A stretch of 64,000 nt of DNA from Microbacterium sp. LWH13-1.2 (lineage in GTDB: Bacteria; Actinomycetota; Actinomycetes; Actinomycetales; Microbacteriaceae): contig NZ_CP151635.1 of assembly GCF_038397735.1 (NCBI RefSeq), forward strand, positions 372,001 through 436,000, in the 5' to 3' direction. Shown piece by piece: positions 17,650-26,010 of the stretch. The notes below the pieces were generated by a model. The model was not told the DNA's origin. It did not search any database and saw only the letters and a program-made list of their open reading frames with translations. Made by a program: the position numbers and the translations under genes. Every line of letters starts with the position of its first letter. Position 1 is the stretch's first letter.

Positions 17650-18246
17650 TCAGCGGAACGAACGCAGTCCGAACGGGATCACCTCGGAGTGCTCGACGCC
17701 GTCCTCGTACCAGACGAACTCCGCTTCGGAGATGGTTTCTGCGGGGCGCTTGCTGAGCGAGCGGCGCGACTTGTGCGACAGCTCTGTCCAGGCCGCGGTC
17801 GACAGGGTCTTCGCGTAGATCACGGACAGATGGAACGTCCACTCCGCCGTGCTGCGCTCATCGAGGCGACGGAAGTCGGTGGCTTCCAGCGCCGTGCTGA
17901 GATTCGCGTACGCAGACACCAGTGACGGCGTGCGCGTCAGCCGCAGGATCACGATCTGCCACGGCGTCGGGAACACATCGACGGCCTCGGCGACGACCTC
18001 GATCGGACGCTGTGCCACCGCCCATTCACGGATCAGCGAGAGTACCTCTTCGCGTCGCTCGGGTTCGTGGAAGGCGCGGAGCGTGACGTGCTCGGTGTGC
18101 GGGTGCGGGGCGTCCATCCGGCCGAGCGCGGACCTCTGCTCGGCGCGGTAGACGTCGGAGACGGCCCTCGTCGGGCGCAGCACGAGGTACTGCTGCCCTT
18201 CCAGCGAAGCGAGCTGGGTGGGCGAGGACATGAAGGGGCGGCGCAT
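17650..18246 (-). CDS. 2'-5' RNA ligase / 2H phosphoesterase superfamily protein (198 aa)
   Basis: Two HxT/S motifs define the 2H fold: EHVTLRAF with His53 and Thr55, and FHLSVIYA with His139 and Ser141. These histidines form the catalytic pair in enzymes that act on cyclic or 2'-5' phosphodiesters of RNA or nucleotides; the substrate of this member is unknown. TACGAT (18258-18253) lies 6 nt before the ATG, indicating a leaderless start, so the ATG directly after AGGAG (too close to act as a ribosome site) is retained. An ATG five codons later is possible. Converges with ccsB. Confidence 0.8.
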   Translation of the reverse strand: MRRPFMSSPTQLASLEGQQYLVLRPTRAVSDVYRAEQRSALGRMDAPHPHTEHVTLRAFHEPERREEVLSLIREWAVAQRPIEVVAEAVDVFPTPWQIVILRLTRTPSLVSAYANLSTALEATDFRRLDERSTAEWTFHLSVIYAKTLSTAAWTELSHKSRRSLSKRPAETISEAEFVWYEDGVEHSEVIPFGLRSFR

Positions 18247-18301
18247 CTCCTGATCGTACGTGCGTCGAGGGACGGCTGAATACCGTCTCCGGCCTGGCGG
18301 G

Positions 18302-18406
18302 CACGGATTCGGACCGGATACGCGACTCGCCGCGCATCGAGGGCGATGCGCGGCGAGTCAGCGCGTGGCGTCCGAAACCGTGCTCGGGCTGAGGTCCGAA
18401 ACTGTG
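18302..18406. repeat. Intergenic cruciform-like palindrome with three copies of a 14-bp repeat
   Basis: The core is a perfect 15-bp stem, ACTCGCCGCGCATCG (18325-18339) with CGATGCGCGGCGAGT (18344-18358), loop AGGG. It is flanked by CACGGATTCGGACC (18302-18315) and its near-inverse GTCCGAAACCGTG (18370-18382), and a third direct copy GGTCCGAAACTGTG (18393-18406) follows. It lies between two minus-strand genes and can act as terminator of the YhgE gene, but the repeated flanks suggest a REP-like element. Confidence 0.65.
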
Positions 18407-18432
18407 GCCGGAGGGACGGTGGGAACGGACGT

Positions 18433-20316
18433 TCATGCGGTCGCGAGTGCCGCCTTGGCCGAGGTTGTGCGCCGCAGCGCCACAACGACGGTGGTCGCGA
18501 TGAGCGACAGCACACCCCACACGACGAGCCCTGCGGCGGCGCCTCCGTTCGCGGCGATGAGGCCGGTGAACGCGGGGGCGGTCGGGAGAGCCGCGCCGAG
18601 GTCGGCGAGCCATCCGGGCACCGTCGAGATCAGACCCGTCGCGATGGCGAGGACGCCGACGAGAGCGCTGATCCAGCGGCCGATACCGCCGAACACCGCC
18701 ACCAGCGCCTGGTTGACGGCGGCGAACACGATGCCCGCCAGCACGGCGATGCCGGCGAACGCCCACCAGGTGCCGGCGTCGTAGCTCGCCACGATCTGCA
18801 CGATCAGCGACACCAGCAGACCCTGGGCCGCACCGATCGCGGCGGCGGGTGCGAAGGCGCGCAGAGCGAGTCCGGCCGACGACCGACGAGACGTCAGGGT
18901 GCGGGCGGTGTAGGCGCGCAGGACCATGAACGAGGCGAGAGCGCCGAACCACAGCACGACCGCGGCGAGCAGCGGGATGGCGGTGGGCCCGAAGATCGTC
19001 GCTCCGTCGGCGCCCTTCGACGCGACCGGGTCGGCGATCACGGACGCGATCGAGGTCGACTCCGAGTCGCTGAACGAGGGGAGTGAGTCGGCCGCCGTGC
19101 GCAGGCCGCCGGCGAGGTCACCGGTGCCGGTCGCGAGGGTGTCGAGTCCGGTCGAGAGCTCCGTGGCGCCGGTCGCGAGCTCGGTCGCTCCGCTGGAGAG
19201 CTGACCCGCTCCGCTCGACAGCGCGCGTGCACCGGCGGCGGACTCGTCGAGTCCCTGGGTTGCGAGCTGGTTCAGGCCGTCGGCGAGGGTGGTCGCGCCG
19301 GCTCCGGCCTGGCCCATCTGGGTGGCGATGGTGGACGGCAGAGCCGCGAGCTGCTGTACTCCGGCGTCCGTCTCCGTCGCGCCGGCCGACAGCGCGGCGA
19401 TCTGGTCGCAGTACGCCTGAGCCGCCCCACTCGCCACGCACTCGCTCGAGAGCCTGTTCAGGCCCGCGGCGACGCCTGCGGAACCGGTTGCGACCCGTTG
19501 CGCGCCGGCCGCGCGGCTCTGCAACTCGGCGGCGCCCGAGGTGAGTCCCTGGCCGAGAGTCGTGGCTCCGCCCGCGGCCTCGCGCGTCTTCGAGGCGAGC
19601 GTGTCGAGACCGGATGCGAGCGATGACGCGCCTGTGCCCAGCTCGGCAGCTCCTGACGCCAATTGCGTGGCACCGCCGGGGATCGCCGCGGCACCGGTTG
19701 CGGCATCCCGCGCGCCGCTGGCGAGTTTCACGGCACCGTCTGCGGCCTCGCCGATCTGGTCGCCGATCGTGGTGAAGCCGACGAGGATGTTCTCGGTCGT
19801 CGCCTCGGACAGCAGCGTGCCCATGCTCGAGGCCGCGACGTTCGCGATCTGGCTGGTGATCAGGTCGTCAGCGACCAGGCCGTCGTCGGGCGTCGTGACC
19901 TGGATCGTGGCCTGCTCAGCTTCGCCGCCGCCGTCCGAGATCGCCTGGCCGGCGGAGGTCGCGGCTGCGGAGAACTCCTCGGGGATCGTGATGACCGCCT
20001 GGTACGAGCCGTCCGCGAGCCCCTCGGCCGCGTCATCCTCGTTCGAGATCACCCAGGTGAGGTTCGAGTCCAGTTCGTCGGAACCCTCGACGAGCCCCGA
20101 CGCGAGCTGGCGACCGAGGGGCGTGAGCTGCCCGTCGATCTCGACCGGTTCGTCGAGGTTGACGATCGCCGCCGTCATCGAGTCCAGGCGCTCGGTCGGA
20201 TTCTGCAGTGCGGCGACGAGGATGCCGCCGACTGCAGCCGGCAACAGAAGGATGCCGAGGACGGTCAGCCAGGTGATGGGTTTGCGCGAACGGGCGCGCT
20301 CGATGGGGAGGGTCAT
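18433..20316 (-). CDS. YhgE/Pip-family ABC-2-type membrane protein (627 aa)
   Basis: One membrane helix near the N-terminus (ITWLTVLGILLLPAAVGGILVAAL), an extracytoplasmic domain with VDxNLDEPVE-like start, a long stretch (about residues 190-425) of repeated LASGAxxLxxGA heptad-like units forming a predicted coiled or helical stalk, then about five or six C-terminal helices of the ABC-2 type. This is the YhgE/phage-infection-protein architecture, linked in firmicutes to phage reception and type VII-like export and otherwise to efflux. The start overlaps the stop of the MMPL gene (ATGA), so both are made together. No stand-alone ATPase is adjacent. Confidence 0.88.
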   Translation of the reverse strand: MTLPIERARSRKPITWLTVLGILLLPAAVGGILVAALQNPTERLDSMTAAIVNLDEPVEIDGQLTPLGRQLASGLVEGSDELDSNLTWVISNEDDAAEGLADGSYQAVITIPEEFSAAATSAGQAISDGGGEAEQATIQVTTPDDGLVADDLITSQIANVAASSMGTLLSEATTENILVGFTTIGDQIGEAADGAVKLASGARDAATGAAAIPGGATQLASGAAELGTGASSLASGLDTLASKTREAAGGATTLGQGLTSGAAELQSRAAGAQRVATGSAGVAAGLNRLSSECVASGAAQAYCDQIAALSAGATETDAGVQQLAALPSTIATQMGQAGAGATTLADGLNQLATQGLDESAAGARALSSGAGQLSSGATELATGATELSTGLDTLATGTGDLAGGLRTAADSLPSFSDSESTSIASVIADPVASKGADGATIFGPTAIPLLAAVVLWFGALASFMVLRAYTARTLTSRRSSAGLALRAFAPAAAIGAAQGLLVSLIVQIVASYDAGTWWAFAGIAVLAGIVFAAVNQALVAVFGGIGRWISALVGVLAIATGLISTVPGWLADLGAALPTAPAFTGLIAANGGAAAGLVVWGVLSLIATTVVVALRRTTSAKAALATA

Positions 20317-23102
20317 GCGTTCACCTCGGTCGATTCGGAGGATTCGTCCGCGCCGCGAGATGCGGGCGAGAGTGCGGTGGGTGCATCGATGTCGATCACG
20401 TCGGCGGGGCTGCGCCCGGCATCCGTGAGCACGTCGAGGGCGATCTCGGGGGCGAGTGCGGTGAGCAGCACCGCCGTCGAACTGCGGGCGTCGCGGAGTC
20501 GGGCAGCGAGCTGGTCGCGCTCGGGGCGGGAGAGCCGATCGACGCCGTCGATCATCACGAGAGCGGGACGTCCGCGCAGCGCCTCGGACAGGTCTGCCGA
20601 CAGATCTCCGCTGTCCGCGGCCATCACCGCGCCGACGTGCGAGCGCACCCAGGCGGCCCGCCCGGGGAGCAGGTGCCCCGCGACTCGGAGGCGCCCGTCG
20701 TCGGGAGTCACGCGGCCGGCGACCGCCAGCGACAGGGCGCGGAGCGCGCCGGTCGAGGAACCGGTGAGCACGGCGGCGGCGCCGGGAGCGAGCCGGAGGT
20801 GGAGCCCGTCGATGCCGGCATCCGCGAGCACGAGGTCATCGGCGGCTACGACCGACCCGTCTCCCGGCCATGCGGCCAGATGCCGTTCGCGCTCGACCGC
20901 CTCGCCCTCGATGTCGACGCTCGGGAGGATCCTCTCGAGCCATGCGGGGATCTCCCATGCGCGCTCGCCGAGGATCGCCATGAGTGCGGGGATCAGCGTC
21001 ATCCGCACGAGGAACGCATCGATCGCGATACCCGCGGCGAGACCCAGCGCGATCGGCTTGAGCGACGAGTCGCCCTCGGGGACGAAGGCCACGAACACGG
21101 CAAACATGATCAGCCCCGCCGCGGTGACGACCTTGGCCGAGCCCGTGAAGCCGGTGCGCACGGCACGCAGCGCGGCGGCACGACGGGTCGCCCGATCCGG
21201 GCTCCTGCCCTCGGGGTCGTGCACGAAGTCCTCGCGCATCCGCGAGACGAGGAAGACCTGGTAGTCCATCGCGAGTCCGAACAGCACGCCCATGAGGATG
21301 ATCGGCATGAAGCTGATGATGGGGCCGACCTTCGCCACGTGCAGGGCGTCGGCGAACCAGCCCCACTCGAACACCGCACCCACGACGCCGAACCCGGCGA
21401 CGATCGAGAGCAGGTAGCCGGCGGCGGCCGTGATCGGCACCCAGAGCGAGCGGAACACGATCGTCAGCAGGATCAGCGAGAGACCGATCACGAAGATGCC
21501 GAACGGCAGCAGAGCGTTGCCGAGCTGGTCGGAGATGTCGATGCCCACTGCAGTGAACCCGGTGACCTTGAGATCGATGCCGAACTCGTCGAGCCATTCG
21601 TCGTGATGGGAGCGGAGTTCGCGCACGAGATCCGCGGTCGCCGGGTCGTCGGCGGCCGTCTCGGGGATGATCTGCACGATGCCGGTGTCGGCGGTCTCGT
21701 TCGGGGTCGAGAGGGCGACCTCCTTGACCCCGTCGATCTTCGCGACCGCGTCGCCGAGGTCGTCCATCAGGGTCAGCGGATCCGTGGAGGTGACGATGGT
21801 GCCGGTGAGGATCAGGGGCCCGTTGAATCCGGGGCCGAACTCCTCGCCGACGAGGTCGTAGCTCTGCCGGGCTTCGGAATCCTTCGGGAGCACTCCGGCG
21901 TTGGGCAGGGCGAGGTTCAGGCTCAGTGCCGGCACCGCGACGATGCCGAGGCCGATCACCACGGCCAGCGACACGAGGATCGGACGCGTGGTCACCCCGG
22001 TCACCCACCGCTCGCTGAACCGGCGACGCGGCGCAGGAGCGGGCTTGCCCTCCTTCGCCTTCGGCGCCGTGCGCGGGCGCCCCGCGACGCGGCCCTTCAT
22101 GAAGCCGAGCAGTGCGGGGGTGAGCGTCACGGCGATCGCCACGGCGACGGCGACGGCGGCGGATGCGGCGATGCCCATCGTCGTGAGGAAGGGGATGCCG
22201 GCGAAGCCGAGTCCGATCAGCGCGATCAGCACCGTGACGCCCGCGAAGACCACGGCGGAGCCTGCGGTTCCCACCGCACGGGCCGTCGATTCCTCGGGAT
22301 CCACGCCTTCGCGGACCTGATCCTGGTGCCTCGCCATGATGAACAGCGCATAGTCGATCCCGACCGCGAGTCCGAGCATGAGGGCGAGCAGGGGAGTGGT
22401 CGATGAGACCGTGGCGAAGGCGGTGGCGGCGAAGATGCCGGCCATCGAGATGCCCACGCCCAGGATGGCGGTGAGGAGCGGGAGCCCCGCGACGACGAAC
22501 GAGCGGAAGGTCACGATCAGCACCAGCAGGGCGATCAGGAGCCCGACGGCCTCGGTGAGGGTCACGCCGGGGATGGACGTCGCGAAGAGGTCGCCGCCGA
22601 GCGCGGTCTGGGAGCCGGCCGGGAGCCCGTCTGCGAGGTCGGCGACGACGGCTCGGAGGTCGTCCTGCGTCTCGTCCGAGACATCGCTCGCCTGGCCGTC
22701 GAACTGCAGGCGGATGATCCCGGCGGTCTCGTCGTCGTTGATCATGCCGCTGACCATCTCGTCGAACGGGGAGGTGGCCGACAGTACGGAGTCGTCGAGA
22801 TCCGCGAGCTCGGCAACGGCATTCTCGATGTCATCCCGATACGGGTCGTCGGTGATCGGGTCGCCGTCGGCCGCCACCACGATGATCTGCGCGCTGGTTC
22901 CACTCACTGCCGGGAACGAGCGGTTGAGCTGCTCGAGGCCCGCCTGCGACTCGGTTCCGGGGATCGAGAAGGAGTTGTCGGTGCCCGCTCCGAGAACGAG
23001 TGCACCCGCACCGGCGATGCCGAGCGCGAGGAGCCAGGAGACGAGGACACGCCAGGGATGCCGGTAGGACCAGCGACCGAGCGAGGACAGGAGTGTGGAC
23101 AC
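20313..23102 (-). CDS. MMPL/RND-type transporter with degenerate ABC-ATPase-like C-terminal domain (929 aa)
   Basis: Residues 1-730 are a full MMPL transporter: two halves, each one helix, an extracytoplasmic domain and a bundle of five or more helices, with proton-relay motifs GLAVGIDYALFIMARHQ and GLAMDYQVFLVSRMRED. Residues about 745-915 are unusual: a domain laid out like an ABC ATPase N-lobe (LHLRLAPGAAAVLTGSSTG... then GRLRVAGHLLPGR) with a Walker A position reading GSSTGALRALSLAVAG, lacking the lysine, and a Walker B-like RPALVMIDGVDRL, without a signature motif. GTG start chosen for GAGGTG upstream and the normal MMPL N-terminus. Operon with yhgE, divergent from tetR. Probable efflux or lipid export; substrate unknown. 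Confidence 0.87.
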   Translation of the reverse strand: MSTLLSSLGRWSYRHPWRVLVSWLLALGIAGAGALVLGAGTDNSFSIPGTESQAGLEQLNRSFPAVSGTSAQIIVVAADGDPITDDPYRDDIENAVAELADLDDSVLSATSPFDEMVSGMINDDETAGIIRLQFDGQASDVSDETQDDLRAVVADLADGLPAGSQTALGGDLFATSIPGVTLTEAVGLLIALLVLIVTFRSFVVAGLPLLTAILGVGISMAGIFAATAFATVSSTTPLLALMLGLAVGIDYALFIMARHQDQVREGVDPEESTARAVGTAGSAVVFAGVTVLIALIGLGFAGIPFLTTMGIAASAAVAVAVAIAVTLTPALLGFMKGRVAGRPRTAPKAKEGKPAPAPRRRFSERWVTGVTTRPILVSLAVVIGLGIVAVPALSLNLALPNAGVLPKDSEARQSYDLVGEEFGPGFNGPLILTGTIVTSTDPLTLMDDLGDAVAKIDGVKEVALSTPNETADTGIVQIIPETAADDPATADLVRELRSHHDEWLDEFGIDLKVTGFTAVGIDISDQLGNALLPFGIFVIGLSLILLTIVFRSLWVPITAAAGYLLSIVAGFGVVGAVFEWGWFADALHVAKVGPIISFMPIILMGVLFGLAMDYQVFLVSRMREDFVHDPEGRSPDRATRRAAALRAVRTGFTGSAKVVTAAGLIMFAVFVAFVPEGDSSLKPIALGLAAGIAIDAFLVRMTLIPALMAILGERAWEIPAWLERILPSVDIEGEAVERERHLAAWPGDGSVVAADDLVLADAGIDGLHLRLAPGAAAVLTGSSTGALRALSLAVAGRVTPDDGRLRVAGHLLPGRAAWVRSHVGAVMAADSGDLSADLSEALRGRPALVMIDGVDRLSRPERDQLAARLRDARSSTAVLLTALAPEIALDVLTDAGRSPADVIDIDAPTALSPASRGADESSESTEVNA

Positions 23103-23126
23103 GAAGCACCTCAGGGAATCCGGGTT

Positions 23127-23160
23127 GGATACACAGGTGTATCCGATACATAGATGTATC
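23127..23160. promoter_or_regulatory. Tandem TetR operator palindromes
   Basis: Two perfect palindromes abut: GGATACA-TGTATCC arms (23127-23144, 4-nt centre CAGG) and GATACAT-ATGTATC arms (23145-23160, centre AG). Both use the half-site GATACA. They fill the 121-nt region between the divergent MMPL and TetR starts, overlapping candidate promoters in both directions, so the TetR protein probably represses both transcripts. Confidence 0.85.
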
Positions 23161-23223
23161 GTAAGGTGATCCGAGCCCCGGAGTCTGTGTACGGGGTGTG
23201 AGAATGAGAGGCAGGAGGATTCG

Positions 23224-23847
23224 ATGACGACACCCGCCACCCGTAGTCGCGAGAACACGCGAGCCAGGCTTCTGGATGCCGCCGCGCAGGTCTTCGCCGA
23301 GGTCGGCCTCGACGGTGCATCCGTCGAAGCGGTCTGCGATCGCGCCGGATTCACGCGCGGCGCGTTCTACTCGAACTTCGAGTCGAAGGACGAGCTGTTC
23401 CTGATGCTCGCCGGAAGCGTCGCCGAGCAGCGCGTCAGCGCGGTGCGCGCCCGTGTCGAGGAGATCGCCGAGGACGGCGGCCTCTCCGAAGGGTGCGATC
23501 CGGTCGAACTGGTGCAGCAGATCATGGATGCAGGAGGCGACGACCGCCTCGGCGTGATGCTCATGAGCGAGATCCGCATCCGTGCGCTGCGGGACGCGCA
23601 GTTCGGTGCCGCCTATCTCGTGCAAGAGCGCGAGATGGTCTCGAGCATCGCCGTCATCATCACCGACATCGTCTCGGTGAGCTCACTCGAGCTGAAGATC
23701 CCGGCCGACGAAGCGGCGCGCATGCTCATGATCATCTGGGAGGGCATGACCGTTCGCGGGGCGATGGCCGGCCAGGACTCCGACCAGTTGCGCCACTCGG
23801 GCAGCGAGGAGCTCGGAAGGCTCGTGCAGCTGCTGCTCGCCGAATGA
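23224..23847 (+). CDS. TetR-family repressor (207 aa)
   Basis: The N-terminal helix-turn-helix is canonical: ARLLDAAAQVFAEVG, then GASVEAVCDRAGFTRGAFYSNF with ESKDELFL. The C-terminal ligand domain has no recognisable subfamily. Starts at ATG with GGCAGGAGGATTCG upstream. It is divergent from the MMPL-yhgE operon and faces two abutting palindromes, so it is the probable local repressor, released by a substrate of the exporter. It lies back to back with menC on the other side without apparent link. Confidence 0.92.
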   Translation: MTTPATRSRENTRARLLDAAAQVFAEVGLDGASVEAVCDRAGFTRGAFYSNFESKDELFLMLAGSVAEQRVSAVRARVEEIAEDGGLSEGCDPVELVQQIMDAGGDDRLGVMLMSEIRIRALRDAQFGAAYLVQEREMVSSIAVIITDIVSVSSLELKIPADEAARMLMIIWEGMTVRGAMAGQDSDQLRHSGSEELGRLVQLLLAE

Positions 23848-23882
23848 CCCGGTGCGTGCTCCCGGCGCGCGGGTGAGGTCGA

Positions 23883-24860
23883 TCAGCGCGCGTCGAGCAC
23901 CGCGTAGCACCGCGCGAGGCGGTCGAGCCACCAGTCGCGACGGTCGTCTGTCGCTGCGAGGCGGGTGAGCGCCGCCGCATCCGGGGTGACGCGTGCTGCC
24001 GGGATCGAGCCGTCGACCGGACGGAGGTCGGCGACGTCGTCGAGGAAGAGCGACGCGGTGCCGAGCCCGCAGTCGTAGTCGAGGGTCGGGAGTGCCGCAG
24101 CGAGAGCCGCACCCTGAGAGAGACCGACCGCGGTGTCGAGTGCGCTGGAGACGACGACCGGCAGGCCTGCGGCTGTGATGATCTGCAGCGCGTGCGTGAT
24201 GCCGCCGAGCGGCTGGGCCTTGATCACCAGCAGGTCGGCCGCCTTCTCGCGAGCGACCGCGAGCGGATCGGACGACTTGCGGATGCTCTCGTCGGCGGCG
24301 ACAGGGATGCCCATGTACTTCACGCGGGTGCGCAGCTCGGCGAGCTCCGGCACCGAGGCGCACGGCTGCTCGACGTACTCCAGATCGAACTCGTTGAGGG
24401 CATGCACCGCGTGCTCGGCCTCGTCGACGTTCCACAGACCGTTGGCGTCGACACGGATGCGTCCCTCGGGACCCATGGCCTCGCGCACGGCTCGTACACG
24501 TGCGATGTCGTCGGCGAGCGTCTGTCCGGGCTCGGCCACCTTGACCTTGGCGGTGCGGCAGCCAGCGAATCGTGCCAGTACCTCCGCCACCTGTGAGGCG
24601 TCGATCGCAGGGATCGTGGCGTTGACCCCGATCCGTTCGCGCAGTGGCTCGGGTTGCGGCTTCCAGGCGAAGTCGATCGCGGCCGCGAGCCAGGTCGCGG
24701 CCTCCGCGTCCTCGTACTCGAGGAACGGCGAGAACTCCGCCCACCCCTGCGACCCTTCGAAGAGCAGGGCCTCTCTGGTGTCGACACCCCGGAATCGGGT
24801 GTGCATCGGCAGCGCGACGATCCGGGCCGAGCTGAGCAGGTCTGCGAGCGGTGGGAGCAT
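23883..24860 (-). CDS. menC: o-Succinylbenzoate synthase (325 aa)
   Basis: Enolase-superfamily enzyme that dehydrates SHCHC to o-succinylbenzoate in menaquinone synthesis. The catalytic set is complete: Lys105 and Lys107 in AKVKVAE, metal ligands Asp138 (RVDANG), Glu164 (YVEQP) and Asp190 (AADES), and Lys214 (LVIKAQPLGG). CAGAAT lies 6 nt before the ATG, suggesting leaderless transcription; a GTG eight codons upstream is a less likely start. menB and menE lie just beyond the divergent GNAT gene. Confidence 0.93.
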   Translation of the reverse strand: MLPPLADLLSSARIVALPMHTRFRGVDTREALLFEGSQGWAEFSPFLEYEDAEAATWLAAAIDFAWKPQPEPLRERIGVNATIPAIDASQVAEVLARFAGCRTAKVKVAEPGQTLADDIARVRAVREAMGPEGRIRVDANGLWNVDEAEHAVHALNEFDLEYVEQPCASVPELAELRTRVKYMGIPVAADESIRKSSDPLAVAREKAADLLVIKAQPLGGITHALQIITAAGLPVVVSSALDTAVGLSQGAALAAALPTLDYDCGLGTASLFLDDVADLRPVDGSIPAARVTPDAAALTRLAATDDRRDWWLDRLARCYAVLDAR

Positions 24861-24919
24861 GTGCTCATTCTGCTCCGTGACCACGCGCGGATCGCATCCG
24901 CCGTGCCGAAGCCGGTGAG

Positions 24920-25939
24920 TCAGGTCAGGCGCTTCTGCAGTTCGCCGAGTCGCTCGCTCGGCCGAAAGCCCAGCAGCGTGTTGACGGCGAGCATGTGCGC
25001 GTTCGACTCGGCGTTGTAGGTGTAGATCGCTTTCGCGTGAGGTGCCTCGCGGTGCAGCATCCGCAGATTGGCGACCTTCACGGCGAGGCCGAGACGATGT
25101 CCGCGATCGACCGCGCGCACGAGAGTTCCCCACTGGTACGCGTTGCCGTCATCGGTGGAGACGACCAGCTGGGAATATGCGGCCGCATCGTCATCCGGAG
25201 CGAGGGCGATGGTTCCGAACGAGAGGCGACGCTGTCGGTCGATCAGTTCCTCGCTCTCGCGGATGCTGTCGACATCGGGCTTCTGCGGCTCGATGTCGAG
25301 GTCGCCGGTCGGTGCCTCGGTCTCGAGCGTCGCGTCGAGGATCGTCCAGCGTTCCACGACGTCGTCGGGGATCCGGCCGACCCAGCTGCGGATTTCATAG
25401 GCTTCGATCGAGCCGGCGATGTCGGTCTCGACTCGATCGAGCAGCGCAGGATCGACGGGCAGATCGAGTCTGCTCTGCACGTCGCCGAGTGCGAGCTCGT
25501 ATCCGTGCGCGCGGGCGAACTCGCGCCCCGGGGAACCGGCTCCCTCCGATCCGCGTTCATAGGGCCAGGACGTCGAACCGTGCGCGGTGGTCCGGCCGGA
25601 TGCCACGGCTTCGCCTTCGAGGAACGCCAGCGTCGCCGATCCGACGCCGCGCCGTCGGTGGCGCGGAGGCACACTGATCGCCAGGTGCGCGACGTGCGTG
25701 TTGTCCTTGAGGGGCAGAGCCAGACTCGCGGAGCCGACCACCTCGTCGCCGTCGCGCAGCAGGTACGCCCGTCGATCGATGACGGCGGATTCCTGTTGCA
25801 GCTCGCTGCGGCTCTCCGCGAGCGACCACACGACGGCGTCCGCGCCGCGGTCGGCACGCTCCGCGGCCGCGTATGCATCCCACCACGCGTCGACGTCGAC
25901 GGGATCGAACGGATCGATGCGCGAGATCTCGATGGTCAT
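24920..25939 (-). CDS. Two-domain GNAT-family N-acetyltransferase (339 aa)
   Basis: The first half has a full acetyl-CoA-binding motif, VPPRHRRRGVGSATLAFLEGEA (only the core RRGVGSA matters). The second half repeats the fold and ends with NLRMLHREAPHAKAIYTYNAESNAHMLAVNTLLGFR, a GNAT C-terminal pattern, but its motif A (DRGHRLGLAVK) is also recognisable. Such double GNATs resemble mycothiol synthase MshD, so an amine or thiol acceptor is possible, but no specific acceptor can be assigned. TACCGT (25951-25946) lies 6 nt before the ATG. It sits between menC and menB with no known link to menaquinone. Confidence 0.82.
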   Translation of the reverse strand: MTIEISRIDPFDPVDVDAWWDAYAAAERADRGADAVVWSLAESRSELQQESAVIDRRAYLLRDGDEVVGSASLALPLKDNTHVAHLAISVPPRHRRRGVGSATLAFLEGEAVASGRTTAHGSTSWPYERGSEGAGSPGREFARAHGYELALGDVQSRLDLPVDPALLDRVETDIAGSIEAYEIRSWVGRIPDDVVERWTILDATLETEAPTGDLDIEPQKPDVDSIRESEELIDRQRRLSFGTIALAPDDDAAAYSQLVVSTDDGNAYQWGTLVRAVDRGHRLGLAVKVANLRMLHREAPHAKAIYTYNAESNAHMLAVNTLLGFRPSERLGELQKRLT

Positions 25940-25997
25940 GCGCCCACGGTACTTGCTCTCGCGGGGGCGCCGTCTGCGTCTGCAACCTCGTCGGGAA

Positions 25998-26003
25998 TAG
26001 GCT
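25998..26003 (+). promoter_or_regulatory. Leaderless -10 box of menB
   Basis: TAGGCT ends 7 nt before the GTG start; no Shine-Dalgarno is present. Confidence 0.6.
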
Positions 26004-26010
26004 GGATGCT

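Noticed and set aside
18990..19760. Dense short direct repeats within the YhgE gene
   Set aside because: They encode the LASGA/LxxGA protein repeats of the YhgE stalk and are not a DNA repeat element.
20637..22406. 589-codon plus-strand frame inside the MMPL gene
   Set aside because: Highly charged Arg/Glu/His-rich antisense product with no motif; MMPL assignment on the other strand is secure.
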